From NCBI GenBank assembly GCA_900642245.1, contig CAAAJI010000461.1:33590-45480 (forward strand): 11,891 bases of DNA. The letters are read 5' to 3'. Positions within the stretch are counted from its first letter, which is position 1. Each line of letters opens with the position of its first letter. This stretch comes from Fragilaria radians (Eukaryota; Bacillariophyta; Fragilariophyceae; Fragilariales; Fragilariaceae). Positions 1 to 8,266 of the stretch are shown here, one piece after another. The position numbers were made by a program, and so were the translations under genes. The notes under the pieces are model-generated. The model was not told where the DNA came from. It saw nothing but the letters and a program-made list of their open reading frames with translations, and did no database searches.

Positions 1-200
1 AACAAGAATACATCCTGGATTAAAATAACTTGATTTCTTTGGGTACTGTTTCAATTATCCAAAAATATGAAGTGCCTGTTGCAAGTGACCCTCACGTGGC
101 AAAGCCAAATGTGATGATAGCATGGAAACCTCACACGAAATATCAATTCGACCAAGTTCAATGGCCCAGCGTAACACGCCAACCAATTCCTGATACTATG
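1..200 (-). pseudogene. Start of copia connection/RNase H region, cut by window edge
   Basis: After a single-base-type frameshift near 198 the minus strand reads YQELVGVLRWAIELGRIDI and then MLSSHLALPREGHLQQALHI, the segment between RT and RNase H in copia elements. A TAA at 55-57 interrupts it where a Tyr codon would be expected. The same frame stays open beyond that to the left edge. The RNase H catalytic residues and the 3' LTR are outside the window. Confidence 0.75.
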
Positions 201-1370
201 CTGTATCATTTGATTCAACACTGGACTAACATCATCCTCTGGATGGTAACCTACTCGCAAAGGAGCATAACTCTTTGTAGGTAAGGATGTGTTGCGTGCT
301 GCCAATTTTTCTTGTACACTTGTGATAGCAGCATTTACATATTTAGCACTTGACATATTCCAACATGTCATTCTTTCAATAGATTTCAGTTTCAGAGTGG
401 CGCCAAGATAAGTGTCTGGTGGCTTGATCTCATTGTTCTTGAACTTAAAATTCTCCTGAATCTGTGACATAGTCAAAGCAGTATCTGGTGAAACACAAAA
501 TATGTCATCCACATCTACTAAGACATATTCATATACTGCCATTCTATCTGTAGCAATAGCCGGTCGTAACCAAACATCCGGGTCACCACGAGATGGTTTA
601 TATCCAATTTCATAAAGACGATCCGCTAGCATTGATCGAAAAGCTGCCCCAGAAGATTTTAACCCATATAATGCACAAACAACAATCATGATTGACCCCT
701 CATCTGAGCCAAACTCAGGACCAGCTATTGTCCAAATCCTTTCAGGACATGGAGCGTTCAAATAAGCATTTTGAATATCAGCACACATAACATCTAACCC
801 ACTCAGGGCTGCAACTAGCAAGGCAATTTGGACATTTTCTCGGGATACAACTGATGAGTAGGTGATAGATGCTGGTGGCTCTGTCATGTGACCACCTGCC
901 ACATATCGCGCCTTCCGACTAAAATTCTCCCCTAGCTTGACATCAAATATCACATGGCATTGAATCTGTTGAAACCCAACTGGCAGATCTTTCTTTTCAC
1001 CATTGAATTTTGCAAATGCATTCCAAACATTGCTCATCTCTTGCATAATGGCATCCCACCAAAGAGTGTTAGAGTTTTTCTGATCCAACTCAATGGCATG
1101 TTTGACAGTCTTTGGAATCTCAATGCCAAATTTATGACTACGAATCCAGTATTTTGACTTAACTTTTGAAATAATGTGGCTGCGCTTCTTCATGACAAAC
1201 GGAACCCACCATGCAAATACTGGGCGGTCCTGTAGGTTGTGTGCAATTGCATATCCAGCCAATTGAACTGAGTAGGAATCCTTTGCATCCTTAAGTGGAA
1301 TCCAATTGGTTGAACCATCCTTCCATTCTATACATACCTCCCAACCTTTAGTTGTGGGTTTACACTGATG
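198..1370 (-). pseudogene. copia reverse transcriptase pseudogene
   Basis: Reverse transcriptase would copy the element RNA to DNA. The frame is open from the TGA at 1371 to about 198. Recognisable pieces in order are FAWWVPFVMKKR before the domain, KSKYWIRSHKFGIEIPKTV, WWDAIMQEM, FDVKLGENFSRKARYVAGGH, ADIQNAYLNAP (first catalytic Asp region), ALYGLKSSGAAFR, GDPDVWLRP and YVLVDVDDIFCVS. The last is the YVDD box. The Asp pair (504-509) is kept, but the codon at 513-515 is GAT, so Tyr is replaced by Asp. That Tyr is close to invariant in copia RTs. Near 198 the reading frame moves by one base and the sequence continues as the connection/RNase H region. Confidence 0.88.
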
Positions 1371-2170
1371 TCAACCATCACTGGCAGTAACAACAGCTTC
1401 TTCTTCTGTTAATGCCTTATCAGTGTATTGGTGAGCGATAATATCCTTAAATAAAACATGACGGTTGCCTTCTTCATCAACCTGTGCAAACAAATTCTCT
1501 GCTATAGTGTTGGCAAACATTTGCTCCCGATGTCCATCATGCCATTCCACTTCATAAGCTTGAGTGTCAAGAATTGGATTACTATTTGCAACGCCTATCG
1601 GAGCACCAGAATTGTCACAGAGTTGTTTTGTCACCCTTGCATATTCCATCCTACCATCTTCACCATGAGGTAGTGCAATCTCCATGTTCAAATACTGATC
1701 ATAAGCATCTGGTGTAAAGTCATCTTCTGGGATTGCATCATTTGCAAGGACATTTCCAAACTCTTCCTGAAATGCAGGATCATCCAGTATTGGTTCATCA
1801 GGTAGATCAAAGAAAGGAACATTGTTGTCTACTGACACTTGGTTACTGCCATCATCACAAAAGGTTTTAATAGCGTTGTCAAATGCTTTGCACCTGGATA
1901 ACATGCTCTCTTCTTTTAATTCTAAGTTGGTAACCCGTTGTACTGTAGTTCAAGAACAATTCTACCAGTGACTCCCAAAATCCAAAATGACATCATGTTG
2001 CCAATCCGATGGGACACACCAAGAAACCGTCCCAAAGCAGTTGGGCCCAAACCCGCATTTTCCTTGAAGAAAACCCAGTCATAAAACCCAAAATCCAGGA
2101 ACTCAGAGATATCTGTTTCTCCAGTAAGAATTTCAATGGGAGTCCGCCCTTCTGCATAACGTATGAACTT
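1371..2170 (-). pseudogene. copia integrase-RT linker pseudogene
   Basis: This segment joins integrase to reverse transcriptase. From about 2170 to 1950 one frame reads RYAEGRTPIEILTGET and FLDFGFYDWVFFKENAGLG, the C-terminal integrase tail of diatom copia elements. A single-base-type shift near 1950 leads into a second frame, open from 1949 to the TGA at 1371-1373. That part is rich in Asp and Glu and then reads NPILDTQAYEVEWHDGHRE and ANTIAENLFAQVDEEG, a conserved small beta-strand module found before RT in these elements. The TGA at 1371 is in frame with the RT segment that follows, so it is a nonsense change and not a gene boundary. No separate gene is present here. Confidence 0.75.
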
Positions 2171-2946
2171 ACTGTTCTTTGTGCAACTTCACATACCTAT
2201 TCCACTCCATAATCCCAAAAACGTATGGTAACAGACTTTGCATGCATGATCCGATACCATTTCTTACGGATCTCTCGAATTATCCCCTCGGCAGGATTTT
2301 TTGGTGGAGAATGAGGCGCTGAAATATGCATTGCAATATCATATTTACGAATCAATCGTTGAAATTCTGTTTTTGGACCAACTTGTTCTAATGCACCGTC
2401 AACTGTAAGGCGTCGGGGAATACCCCAATCAATCGTAAATTGTCGCAATGCCTCTGCCAATTTAGCACTAGTTTTATTCCGCATTGGGTATGCTTGTGCA
2501 AAACCACATTTATGTGTAAAAACATAGGCACCAATATTGCCTCTTGCTGACTTATTTCGGCCAAGATAAAGATCAGCAGCAAAATCATGGTTCAAATGAC
2601 AATGGTAGAAATTCCGATCCAAGCGATAACGCCCACTCAAAGGCAAAATGGCTGAGCAAGTAAACTTCTGTGTTGTGGCATCCAGAGTGTCTTTAGCCTG
2701 ACGCAGACCAATGTGCCAACGTTCAGCTAGTTCTGATGCTGTAATAGAAGAATGCCTCGTTAGGGAAACAAATGTGTTCATTCGGGGCACATCCATCTGT
2801 GAAACCGCTCTGATCCTTTTAGCAAGCAAATCAGGGTAATAAACACATGAAATACTAGCTAAAATGGCCTTGTCTCTTGGAAATATGTATTCAACAGAGG
2901 CTGCTAGAACACTCTTGTTGCCTATGGTGATGCCAGAACATCCAAG
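2168..2946 (-). pseudogene. copia integrase pseudogene
   Basis: Integrase inserts the cDNA copy into chromosomal DNA. The frame is open from the TAG at 2947-2949 to a TAG at 2197-2199 and continues past it for about ten codons, so both stops are simple nonsense changes in one domain. Counting from the codon at 2829-2827, the presumed DDE triad is Asp86 (in FAADLYLG), Asp144 (in TVDGALEQ) and Glu181 (in KNPAEGIIREIRKKW), with 57 and 36 residues between them, normal for copia integrases. The ITASELAERWHIGL stretch before the core is the usual pre-integrase segment of diatom elements. All three acidic residues survive although the element is dead. Near 2168 the frame moves by one base into the next segment. 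Confidence 0.85.
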
Positions 2947-2949
2947 CTA

Positions 2950-3420
2950 TACTGTATTTGGATTCCATGGATTGTCCAAGGTTAATACTATGTGGCAACA
3001 ATTCTCCAATTCCCAACATGTTGGAGTGTGTGATTCAAAGTATATGGTAGTCCCCTTAAGCTGCAATGGTATGGACACTGCTTCATAGTGTTCCTTTATC
3101 ATCAAAGGGTGATATTTGTTGTATGGATTGTCAGATACTATAACACCAAAGTGAAGCAACTGATTGGGGTTAATAAGGCTATGGTCCATCTGATTTCCAT
3201 ACCAAAGTGCTTCATTGAACACCAAAACAATAGTTTCTCCATAGTTTCTCCAGTCGTAGTATCTTGTACTGCAGTTGCTGCAGAAACAATATGGATGTTC
3301 CGGACTGCCTCATACTGTTGGGAGTATGGGTAAACATCACATTCCCTCCCAGTAAAAGACAAGACAACAAAGTTCTTGCCAACCACACATGTGTCGGCAT
3401 GAGTATCTAGTTCCACTGAT
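2950..3420 (-). pseudogene. copia aspartic protease pseudogene with 11-bp duplication
   Basis: The retroviral-type aspartic protease cuts the gag-pol polyprotein inside the particle. The active-site region reads ELDTHADTCVVGKNF. The catalytic Asp codon is at 3405-3407, and DTHAD takes the place of the usual D-T/S-G-A, a form I associate with diatom copia elements. Downstream, HSLINPNQL and PHIVLT-like segments (here CCHIVLT) mark the rest of the domain in a different frame. The frame change sits exactly at a perfect 11-bp tandem duplication (3230-3251). The shift it causes is the one observed, so the duplication alone explains the break. The domain then runs to a TAG at 2947-2949 and stays open beyond it into integrase. 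Confidence 0.8.
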
Positions 3421-5011
3421 CCGTAGAATGGAGTCAAAGGTAGGTCTTTAGAGACAGAATGTAACTGCGAGACTCTGCAGTGACCTGATGTAACAACTCC
3501 TGAAACTTTGTACCTCTTTGCTGCTGCTTGTCCCCCAAATTGGTTCCCAATTGAATTGTCTTCACCGTTATCAGCATTAATGGTAGCAACACGTGATGTC
3601 AAATCACTAACTGTGGTATTGAGCTGCTGCAACTGTTCCATCAACCTGGGAAAAGTCTCCAATGAACTACTGGAATGGCTACTGTGCTCCCTAGAAGTAG
3701 CTGAAACCTTTCTTATGAAATTCTGAGTCCGTACAGTTGTAGTTCCAGTGCCACCTCTATTACTCTTTTTTTGAGCTTCAAGAATGATTTGTTGCTGCTT
3801 TCTGGTAAACTTGTTCCATGTAGTTTGTGGGACTTGATCTCGAAAATGTTTCATGTAGAACTTGAAGTCTTTCTCATGTTCTTGCCTTTGGGGTGGGGTA
3901 TGATCTGCAAAAGATACTTTTTTAGAATGAATGGCACCAACACGACGTGATCCTAACCCCATGATAGTCATTTTATCATGGCTATCAATGCAAGATCCAA
4001 TGTAATTACACAATTTGTCATATTGCCATTCACGGCCTCTAGATCTGTCCTTGCAAATCTCTTCACCAACATCCAGCAAGTGTTGTGCATGGAGTGCTTT
4101 ACATAACCAGCCTACCTTGTAAGAATTTACCTTTGGATCATGGTTCTCTTCATAGATAGTAAACATCTTATTTGCTCTGATTAGGAATTCTTCCCAAGTT
4201 ACCTGTCCTTTCTCTGATTTGTAATGTAAAGTTGCTTCCATGAATTCTGCATCTGCCAATTGTCTAGAGACATTGCCAGCACCTGTGAAATGAGCAGTCA
4301 AGGCTTGAAAGGCTGCACAACCATTAAGAGTGGTCAATGTGTGGCAATCCATTCAGCTTCTGGACCAGCTCCAAGCTTGCTCACCTATCCATGAACTTTT
4401 GAATTATCTGTGCGGAAGGTGGCACCTGTCAATGGAGCTTGCAATACCAGTCCAACCATGTAATCAACATCTTCCTGAATGTCTGGTTCAACCTTATCAC
4501 GTATTATATAATCCAAAGGGATGCCTGTAACACCAGGGATAGTGTTCACATAATTCCTGAAGCCACAAGTCCAAGACTGGAAATCCACCTTAAATGTCAA
4601 AGTCCCTGGATCTGCAGCTTTACTAGCAATCTCCTTGTTGTGTGCATGGTCTTCATGAATCAGAGTATGTTGCAAAGCCATTTTTATGAAGTCTAATGTC
4701 ACTGGAAGCATTCCATTTGTATCCACCAAAATTCCATGGCAAGCGTAATCCTGTACCAGGTGCATTAATCCCACTAATTAGTTATGCCGGGTACTGCCAA
4801 ACTGAATCCGTTCTGAAACAGTTGACCTCTTTCCACATGAATCAGCAACCATTAGCACATCCTTTTTATTAATAAGCTTAAAGGAGTCATAATCAACAAA
4901 GTCATTTTCCATTAAAATCTGATCTTGTGCCCTTGTAAATCCAATCACCACCAATGCAGCATCTAATGGGTTCAAACTAGCAGCTTAATCCATAGTTAAT
5001 AATTGAGCCAT
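3421..5011 (-). pseudogene. gag: copia gag (capsid-like) pseudogene
   Basis: Gag would form the virus-like particle that packages element RNA in the cytoplasm. The most plausible start is the ATG at 5011, in frame with the rest. A TAA only eight codons later (4985-4987) would end translation. The frame then stays open to another TAA at 4778-4780, inside a stretch that reads RHN-stop-LVGLMHLVQ, and to a TAG at 4385-4387. Near 4350 the frame moves by one base and continues without a stop through NGCAAFQAL and TGAGN, the alpha-helical core, then a Lys/Arg-rich and Ser-rich region and a short LMEQLQQLNTTVSDL coiled-coil-like stretch before the protease. I see no CCHC knuckle in it. The pattern matches diatom copia gag as I remember it. 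It is clearly non-functional. Confidence 0.8.
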
Positions 5012-5016
5012 AATGT

Positions 5017-5033
5017 GCAGTTAACTTAACTGC
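5017..5033. repeat. 8-bp inverted repeat just upstream of gag
   Basis: GCAGTTAA and TTAACTGC flank a single C, forming a 17-base perfect palindrome ending 5 bases from the gag ATG (5011, minus strand). In RNA it could make a self-complementary loop, as dimerisation or packaging signals do in retroelement leaders. That role is inference only. Confidence 0.4.
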
Positions 5034-5382
5034 CTCAATTCCACGGATGAATCAGTTCCGTACCCAACAGATGGTACCTTACCGCACTCGGATGATCAGT
5101 CCGATCCATGCAAAGTATCAGGAGGTAACAACCTAAGCTTGATACGTAGCATACGTCTCACCTCACTGTCGTATTTGGTTCAGCAACAATATACCACCTT
5201 ACGATTGAATTCAAGAGTCCTGAAAAGGGCCACAAAACTTGCAATCTCTTACCTGATGATTAGAGAACCTTCTCCTCAGTATTTGTCCCCTCTCACCTAT
5301 TCCAATGAAAGTAGTCTATTGAAAGCAGGTGGGTCTGATAAACAGAAAGAATATTCTAGCAAAGTGTTAAGCTTCAGAAGAA

Positions 5383-5390
5383 TGACGTCA
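5383..5390. promoter_or_regulatory. TGACGTCA palindrome (CRE/bZIP-type site)
   Basis: A perfect 8-bp TGACGTCA lies inside the presumed LTR. This is the canonical target of CREB/ATF-class bZIP factors, and CRE-like sites are known to act in diatom promoters. It could be a stress-responsive element of the retrotransposon. A TATAAAA at 5422-5428 (plus strand; minus strand TTTTATA) is 31 bases away. On the minus strand the TATA-like stretch lies upstream of the palindrome, so a standard enhancer-TATA order is not met for the element itself. Confidence 0.3.
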
Positions 5391-5563
5391 AAAGTGTAGA
5401 AAACGAATAGATTAGAGAAATTATAAAACCAAACAATCCTGAGGCTCCAAAGCCTAAAAAGGATCATTCCTGTACTAGTATCTAATATTGGTACGCGCTT
5501 AGTAAGCTGCAACAATTAGAGTTACTATACCAAATCCACTATCACACTATCCAGCAGTAGATT

Positions 5564-7161
5564 TTATTTTACCATGATTGGAAATTTCATACGAAATTTG
5601 CTTGATAATACTTTCCCACCATCTTGGCCAATTAGCTTTTCTAGTAATGATACTAACGCATCTTCTGTGTTGACTTTGAAACTTCTGATTTTTTTATGGT
5701 GCTCTGAACCCAACTGTAAGGGTTGATGAACGATACTAGGATTGAATCGTAATGCATCAACAATCATTGCTTGGCTCCACCCAGAGTGATCACGAATACA
5801 ATTCCACAGCTTCATGCTTGTCAAGCATACATTGACCTTTAATGCTTCGGCAATTGCTATAACACCATCATTTCCGACATAGTTACCGTTAAGGTTTAGT
5901 GACACCAAGCACGAGTTGACATTTACAGCATTCGCGAGTGCAATTACACCATCATTACCAATTCGGTTTTTTGAGAGGTCTAGTGATGTCAATGACGAGT
6001 TAATCCTCAATGCATTCGCGATAACACTCGCGCCAGCGTCATTGATGTTATTTGTTTCAAGGTTTAATGACTTTAATGTTGAATTAGTCATCAATGCATC
6101 AGCAATTCGAATCGCACCCTCATGATTAATTTGATTATCTGCAAGGTCTAATGATGTCAATCCTGAATTGATTCTCAAAGCACCAGCAAGGACATGTATA
6201 CCATGAGTCCCAACTTGGTTGCCACTAAGGTTTACTGAAGACAAGGATGAATTGATTTGCAATGCATCCGCAATCGCCAAGACACTTTCACTCCCAATAT
6301 CATTACGTCGAAGATTTAAAGTTGTTAGCGATGAATTGATTTTCAAAGCATCCACAATTGCCATAAAACCATCATTTCCAATACTGTTTCTACCAATGTC
6401 TAAGGATGTCAGTGTTGAATTGACCTCCAGAGCACAAACAATCTCAATAGCACCGTTGATCTTGATATCATTATTCCTAAGATTCAATGTTATCAAGGAT
6501 GAATTGACCTCCAAAGCACCAGCAATCGCAATAGCACCGTTGATCTTGATATCATTATTCCTAAGATTCAATATTATCAAGGATGAATTGACCTTCAAAG
6601 CACTAGCGATAGCAATCGCACCATTTTGTTCTCATATAGGTCTAATGATGTCAACGATGAATTGATCTGCAGAGTACGAGCGATGGCAATCGCCCCATCA
6701 TCTCCGATTGAGTTCCGATTCAGGACTAATGAAGTCAACGATGAATTAAAGTGCAAAGCATGCGCGATGGCAATAGCACCAAAATCTCCAATTTCATTCC
6801 AACGAAGATCCAATGATGTCAAGCAAGAGTTAATGCTGAGAGCATGAGCTATCGCAATAGCACCCTCATCTTCCACATTATTCCAATTAAGGTCTAATGA
6901 TGTCAAAGAAGAGTTGATACTGAGAGCAGGAGCAATTCCATGTGCAATCTTATTCCCAAGGCATCTAAACGATTCAATCACTAAGGATTTCAAGGTCTTA
7001 CTCTTAGCAACGACACAAAAAATAGATTCTTCCTGTCCGTCCGAGAAATATTTCCGTATCGCTATGCTGGTAAAAGGTGAACTGTAATACGCTTTGATTG
7101 GACATCCCATCGCGCTGTGGGTCTCTACTCCACAAATGCGACATGATGTTGGGATACTCAT
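5564..7161 (-). pseudogene. CCHC zinc-knuckle-like + ribonuclease-inhibitor-type LRR protein, split by a 10-bp deletion
   Basis: The protein starts at the ATG at 7161. Residues 7-20 hold C-x2-C-x4-H-x4-C (CRICGVETHSAMGC), a possible zinc knuckle, followed by a linker to about residue 53. From SKTLKSL onward come 14-15 LRRs of 28 residues with the pattern NSSLTSLDLxxNxIGxDGAIAIAxAL. This is the ribonuclease-inhibitor-like subclass, which folds as a curved solenoid and usually binds proteins. The fifth unit (6590-6663) is 74 bp instead of 84, and the frame changes there. Without it the product would be about 530 residues. The C-terminal part ends in a non-LRR cap rich in Lys and Glu at a TAA (5564-5566) that overlaps AATAAA, a possible poly(A) signal. 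No signal peptide or membrane segment is seen, so it is probably intracellular. The binding partner is unknown. It may be a pseudogene, or the deletion may be a sequence error. Confidence 0.85.
5744..6999 (-). repeat. Array of 84-bp LRR-coding units
   Basis: The LRR gene is built of about 15 units of 84 bp, visible on the plus strand as a recurring GATGAATT-type motif. Unit starts on the minus strand fall at 6999, 6915, 6831, 6747, 6663, 6589, 6505, 6421, 6337, 6253, 6169, 6085, 6001, 5917 and 5833. Spacing is 84 throughout except 74 between 6663 and 6589. The first unit and the last (30 residues) are degenerate, as expected for capping repeats. The units at 6422-6505 and 6506-6589 differ at only 5 of 84 positions. 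Confidence 0.85.
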
Positions 7162-7182
7162 CGCAAGAGGAATAAGATAACA

Positions 7183-7188
7183 TTATAT
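7183..7188 (-). promoter_or_regulatory. Possible TATA element of the minus-strand LRR gene
   Basis: The minus strand reads GCATATAATG here, about 22-27 bases before the ATG at 7161. That is close, but short 5' leaders occur in diatom genes. No other promoter element is recognisable in the upstream 150 bases. Confidence 0.25.
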
Positions 7189-7859
7189 GCCAAGATTTTC
7201 TTTCATCTCAATTGTTTCAACGGCTGACACGGCGGATAACTATGGTGCCATTCTTAATCTATGTATTGTCGTGGTTATGAACCGTTGGCTCGTAAATGTA
7301 GGATTAAATAATGCTAGTGCTATGTATAATTAAATTTGAGATGAACTTTTTAAATCAATGTTCTCTTAATTCAAGTAAATCATCAAAATAAATGTTGATC
7401 ATTCCAATCCTCCTAACTGAGCTATGAATCAAATAATCATCTTTGCAAATGCAATAATACACCAGATCAGTTCTTTGCAAATTCAAAAATACACCAGATC
7501 TGTTATTCATAGAGAATAAATACCATGACACAGACTCAATTTTCCCCGAACAAAGCAAAAGAAAAGTATTGAAGAAGACAGTTCAGACTCCATAATGCAT
7601 TTGGCTCATGTTCTATGAAACACATCCTACATCTCACTTTTATAATTTTATCATATGTACTCTCTCTGTGCTGAAATGCAATTCCAATCTTGCTCTTTGT
7701 AGTTACGCACATTCAGGTTGAATTACTTTTATTGATCAAGGTACTTCAATAATCTTGGCATTTGTCATATTTGCGGCTTACATATTATGCAGAAGCATTT
7801 CATTAGTTGACTTTCAAAGTGCTAAAGTTAAACTACAAAAAAACATGCAGCACTATCAG
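7189..7859. other. Non-coding interval with a short tandem repeat
   Basis: These roughly 670 bases are AT-rich and have no coding frame I can support on either strand. The first part (to about 7260) is less AT-rich and is presumably the LRR gene promoter. The only structured element is the imperfect 32-bp tandem repeat at 7441-7504. Confidence 0.5.
7441..7504. repeat. Imperfect 32-bp tandem duplication
   Basis: Two adjacent 32-base units (7441-7472 and 7473-7504) match at 29 positions. Both contain CTTTGCAAAT and ATACACCAGATC. There is no sign of a third copy. The frames through it do not look coding, so this is probably a local replication-slippage product in intergenic DNA. Confidence 0.75.
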
Positions 7860-8180
7860 GTTGGGGAATCTCAAGAAGTTTATCAAAGATCCGGTTGGTG
7901 AACAACTCATCTGTCTGCATCTGGTTGATGAGAAGCTAGCGCGATATGCGAAAGGAAGAATTATGACTGAATTGACAAGTGGCGAAACGAAAAAAGGATG
8001 TGAGTGTCAAATCATATGTTTAGTGTAACTCAATAATGTATAGTCCCACTTGAAGATGATTTATGGTCGCACCAAGTTTTTATCGCCATTGGTCAAAAGG
8101 CAACCTTAAATGAAGATAGATCGAGACAACAGTGTAATAAACGTATTCAAAACTCAGGATGCTCTTGGATCTTGTATTGA
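7860..8180 (+). CDS. Possible two-exon gene fragment, function not recognised
   Basis: The plus strand has a coding-like, locally GC-richer stretch at 7860-7999 that begins after an acceptor-like TATCAG and includes GNLKKFIKDPVGEQLICLH and KLARYAKGRIMTELTSGE. It ends at a GTGAGT donor-like site (8000-8005). A second open frame, 8044-8180, begins directly after a TAG acceptor-like site, includes EDDLWSHQVFIAIGQKATL and ends at TGA 8178-8180. Joining them across the 44-base gap keeps the reading frame. The intron would be short for a diatom. No start codon or family motif is evident, so it could equally be a broken gene remnant. The predicted product is hydrophilic and likely soluble. Confidence 0.3.
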
Positions 8181-8266
8181 AGTAATGAATCAGCTGAGTC
8201 AATACGCTTAAGAATAAAAGACCATACATCATTAGAGTATTCAATATTCCCAGCATCAATAGTCAT
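8147..8266 (-). CDS. Short coding-like open frame (39 aa), unknown
   Basis: The frame runs from ATG at 8266 to TGA at 8147-8149. Its composition looks protein-like (NIEYSNDVWSFILKRI, then SLLQYKIQEHPEF), and it might be the last exon of a decayed gene. It overlaps the end of the plus-strand candidate at 8044-8180, so at most one of the two overlapping ends is likely real. No family is recognised. Confidence 0.15.
   Translation of the reverse strand: MTIDAGNIEYSNDVWSFILKRIDSADSLLQYKIQEHPEF

Larger units (their letters stand above)
1..5515 (-). mobile_element. Degenerate Ty1/copia LTR retrotransposon, diatom CoDi-like, truncated by the window edge
   Basis: Reading the minus strand from 5011 down to 1 gives the copia gene order gag, protease, integrase, linker, reverse transcriptase, RNase H. 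Integrase before RT is diagnostic of copia rather than gypsy elements. Coding similarity begins at an ATG at 5011. The right limit (about 5515) is a guess for the 5' LTR edge, and the 3' LTR lies beyond the left edge. In-frame stops sit at 4985-4987, 4778-4780, 4385-4387, 2947-2949, 2197-2199, 1371-1373 and 55-57. Frame changes occur near 4350, 3240, 2168, 1950 and 198. The element lies downstream of, and in the same orientation as, the LRR gene ending at 5564. Family placement rests on recognised motifs and remembered family resemblance, not on an alignment. Confidence 0.9.
5012..5563 (-). other. Probable 5' LTR and leader of the copia element (limits not resolved)
   Basis: These 552 bases lie between the copia gag start and the 3' end of the LRR gene. 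They contain no convincing coding frame on either strand. An LTR and primer-binding site should be here. A possible LTR start is a minus-strand TGTTGCAG beginning at 5514. I could not find a matching CA end or a clear initiator-Met tRNA primer site (TGGTATCAGAGC), and the second LTR is not in the window for comparison. Features inside are a TGACGTCA palindrome at 5383-5390, an AT-rich TATA-like stretch at 5421-5428 and an inverted repeat at 5017-5033. Confidence 0.45.

Noticed and set aside
30..284. Plus-strand open frame opposite the end of the RT region
   Set aside because: The minus strand here encodes recognisable copia sequence in a shifted frame. The plus frame is its shadow.
5110..5122. 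AAGTATCAGGAGG on the plus strand, resembling an initiator-Met tRNA primer-binding site
   Set aside because: It is on the wrong strand for this element and matches only partly.
6219..6665. Long plus-strand open frame opposite the LRR array
   Set aside because: It is the antisense of 84-bp repeats. The periodic sequence keeps an antisense frame open without coding meaning.
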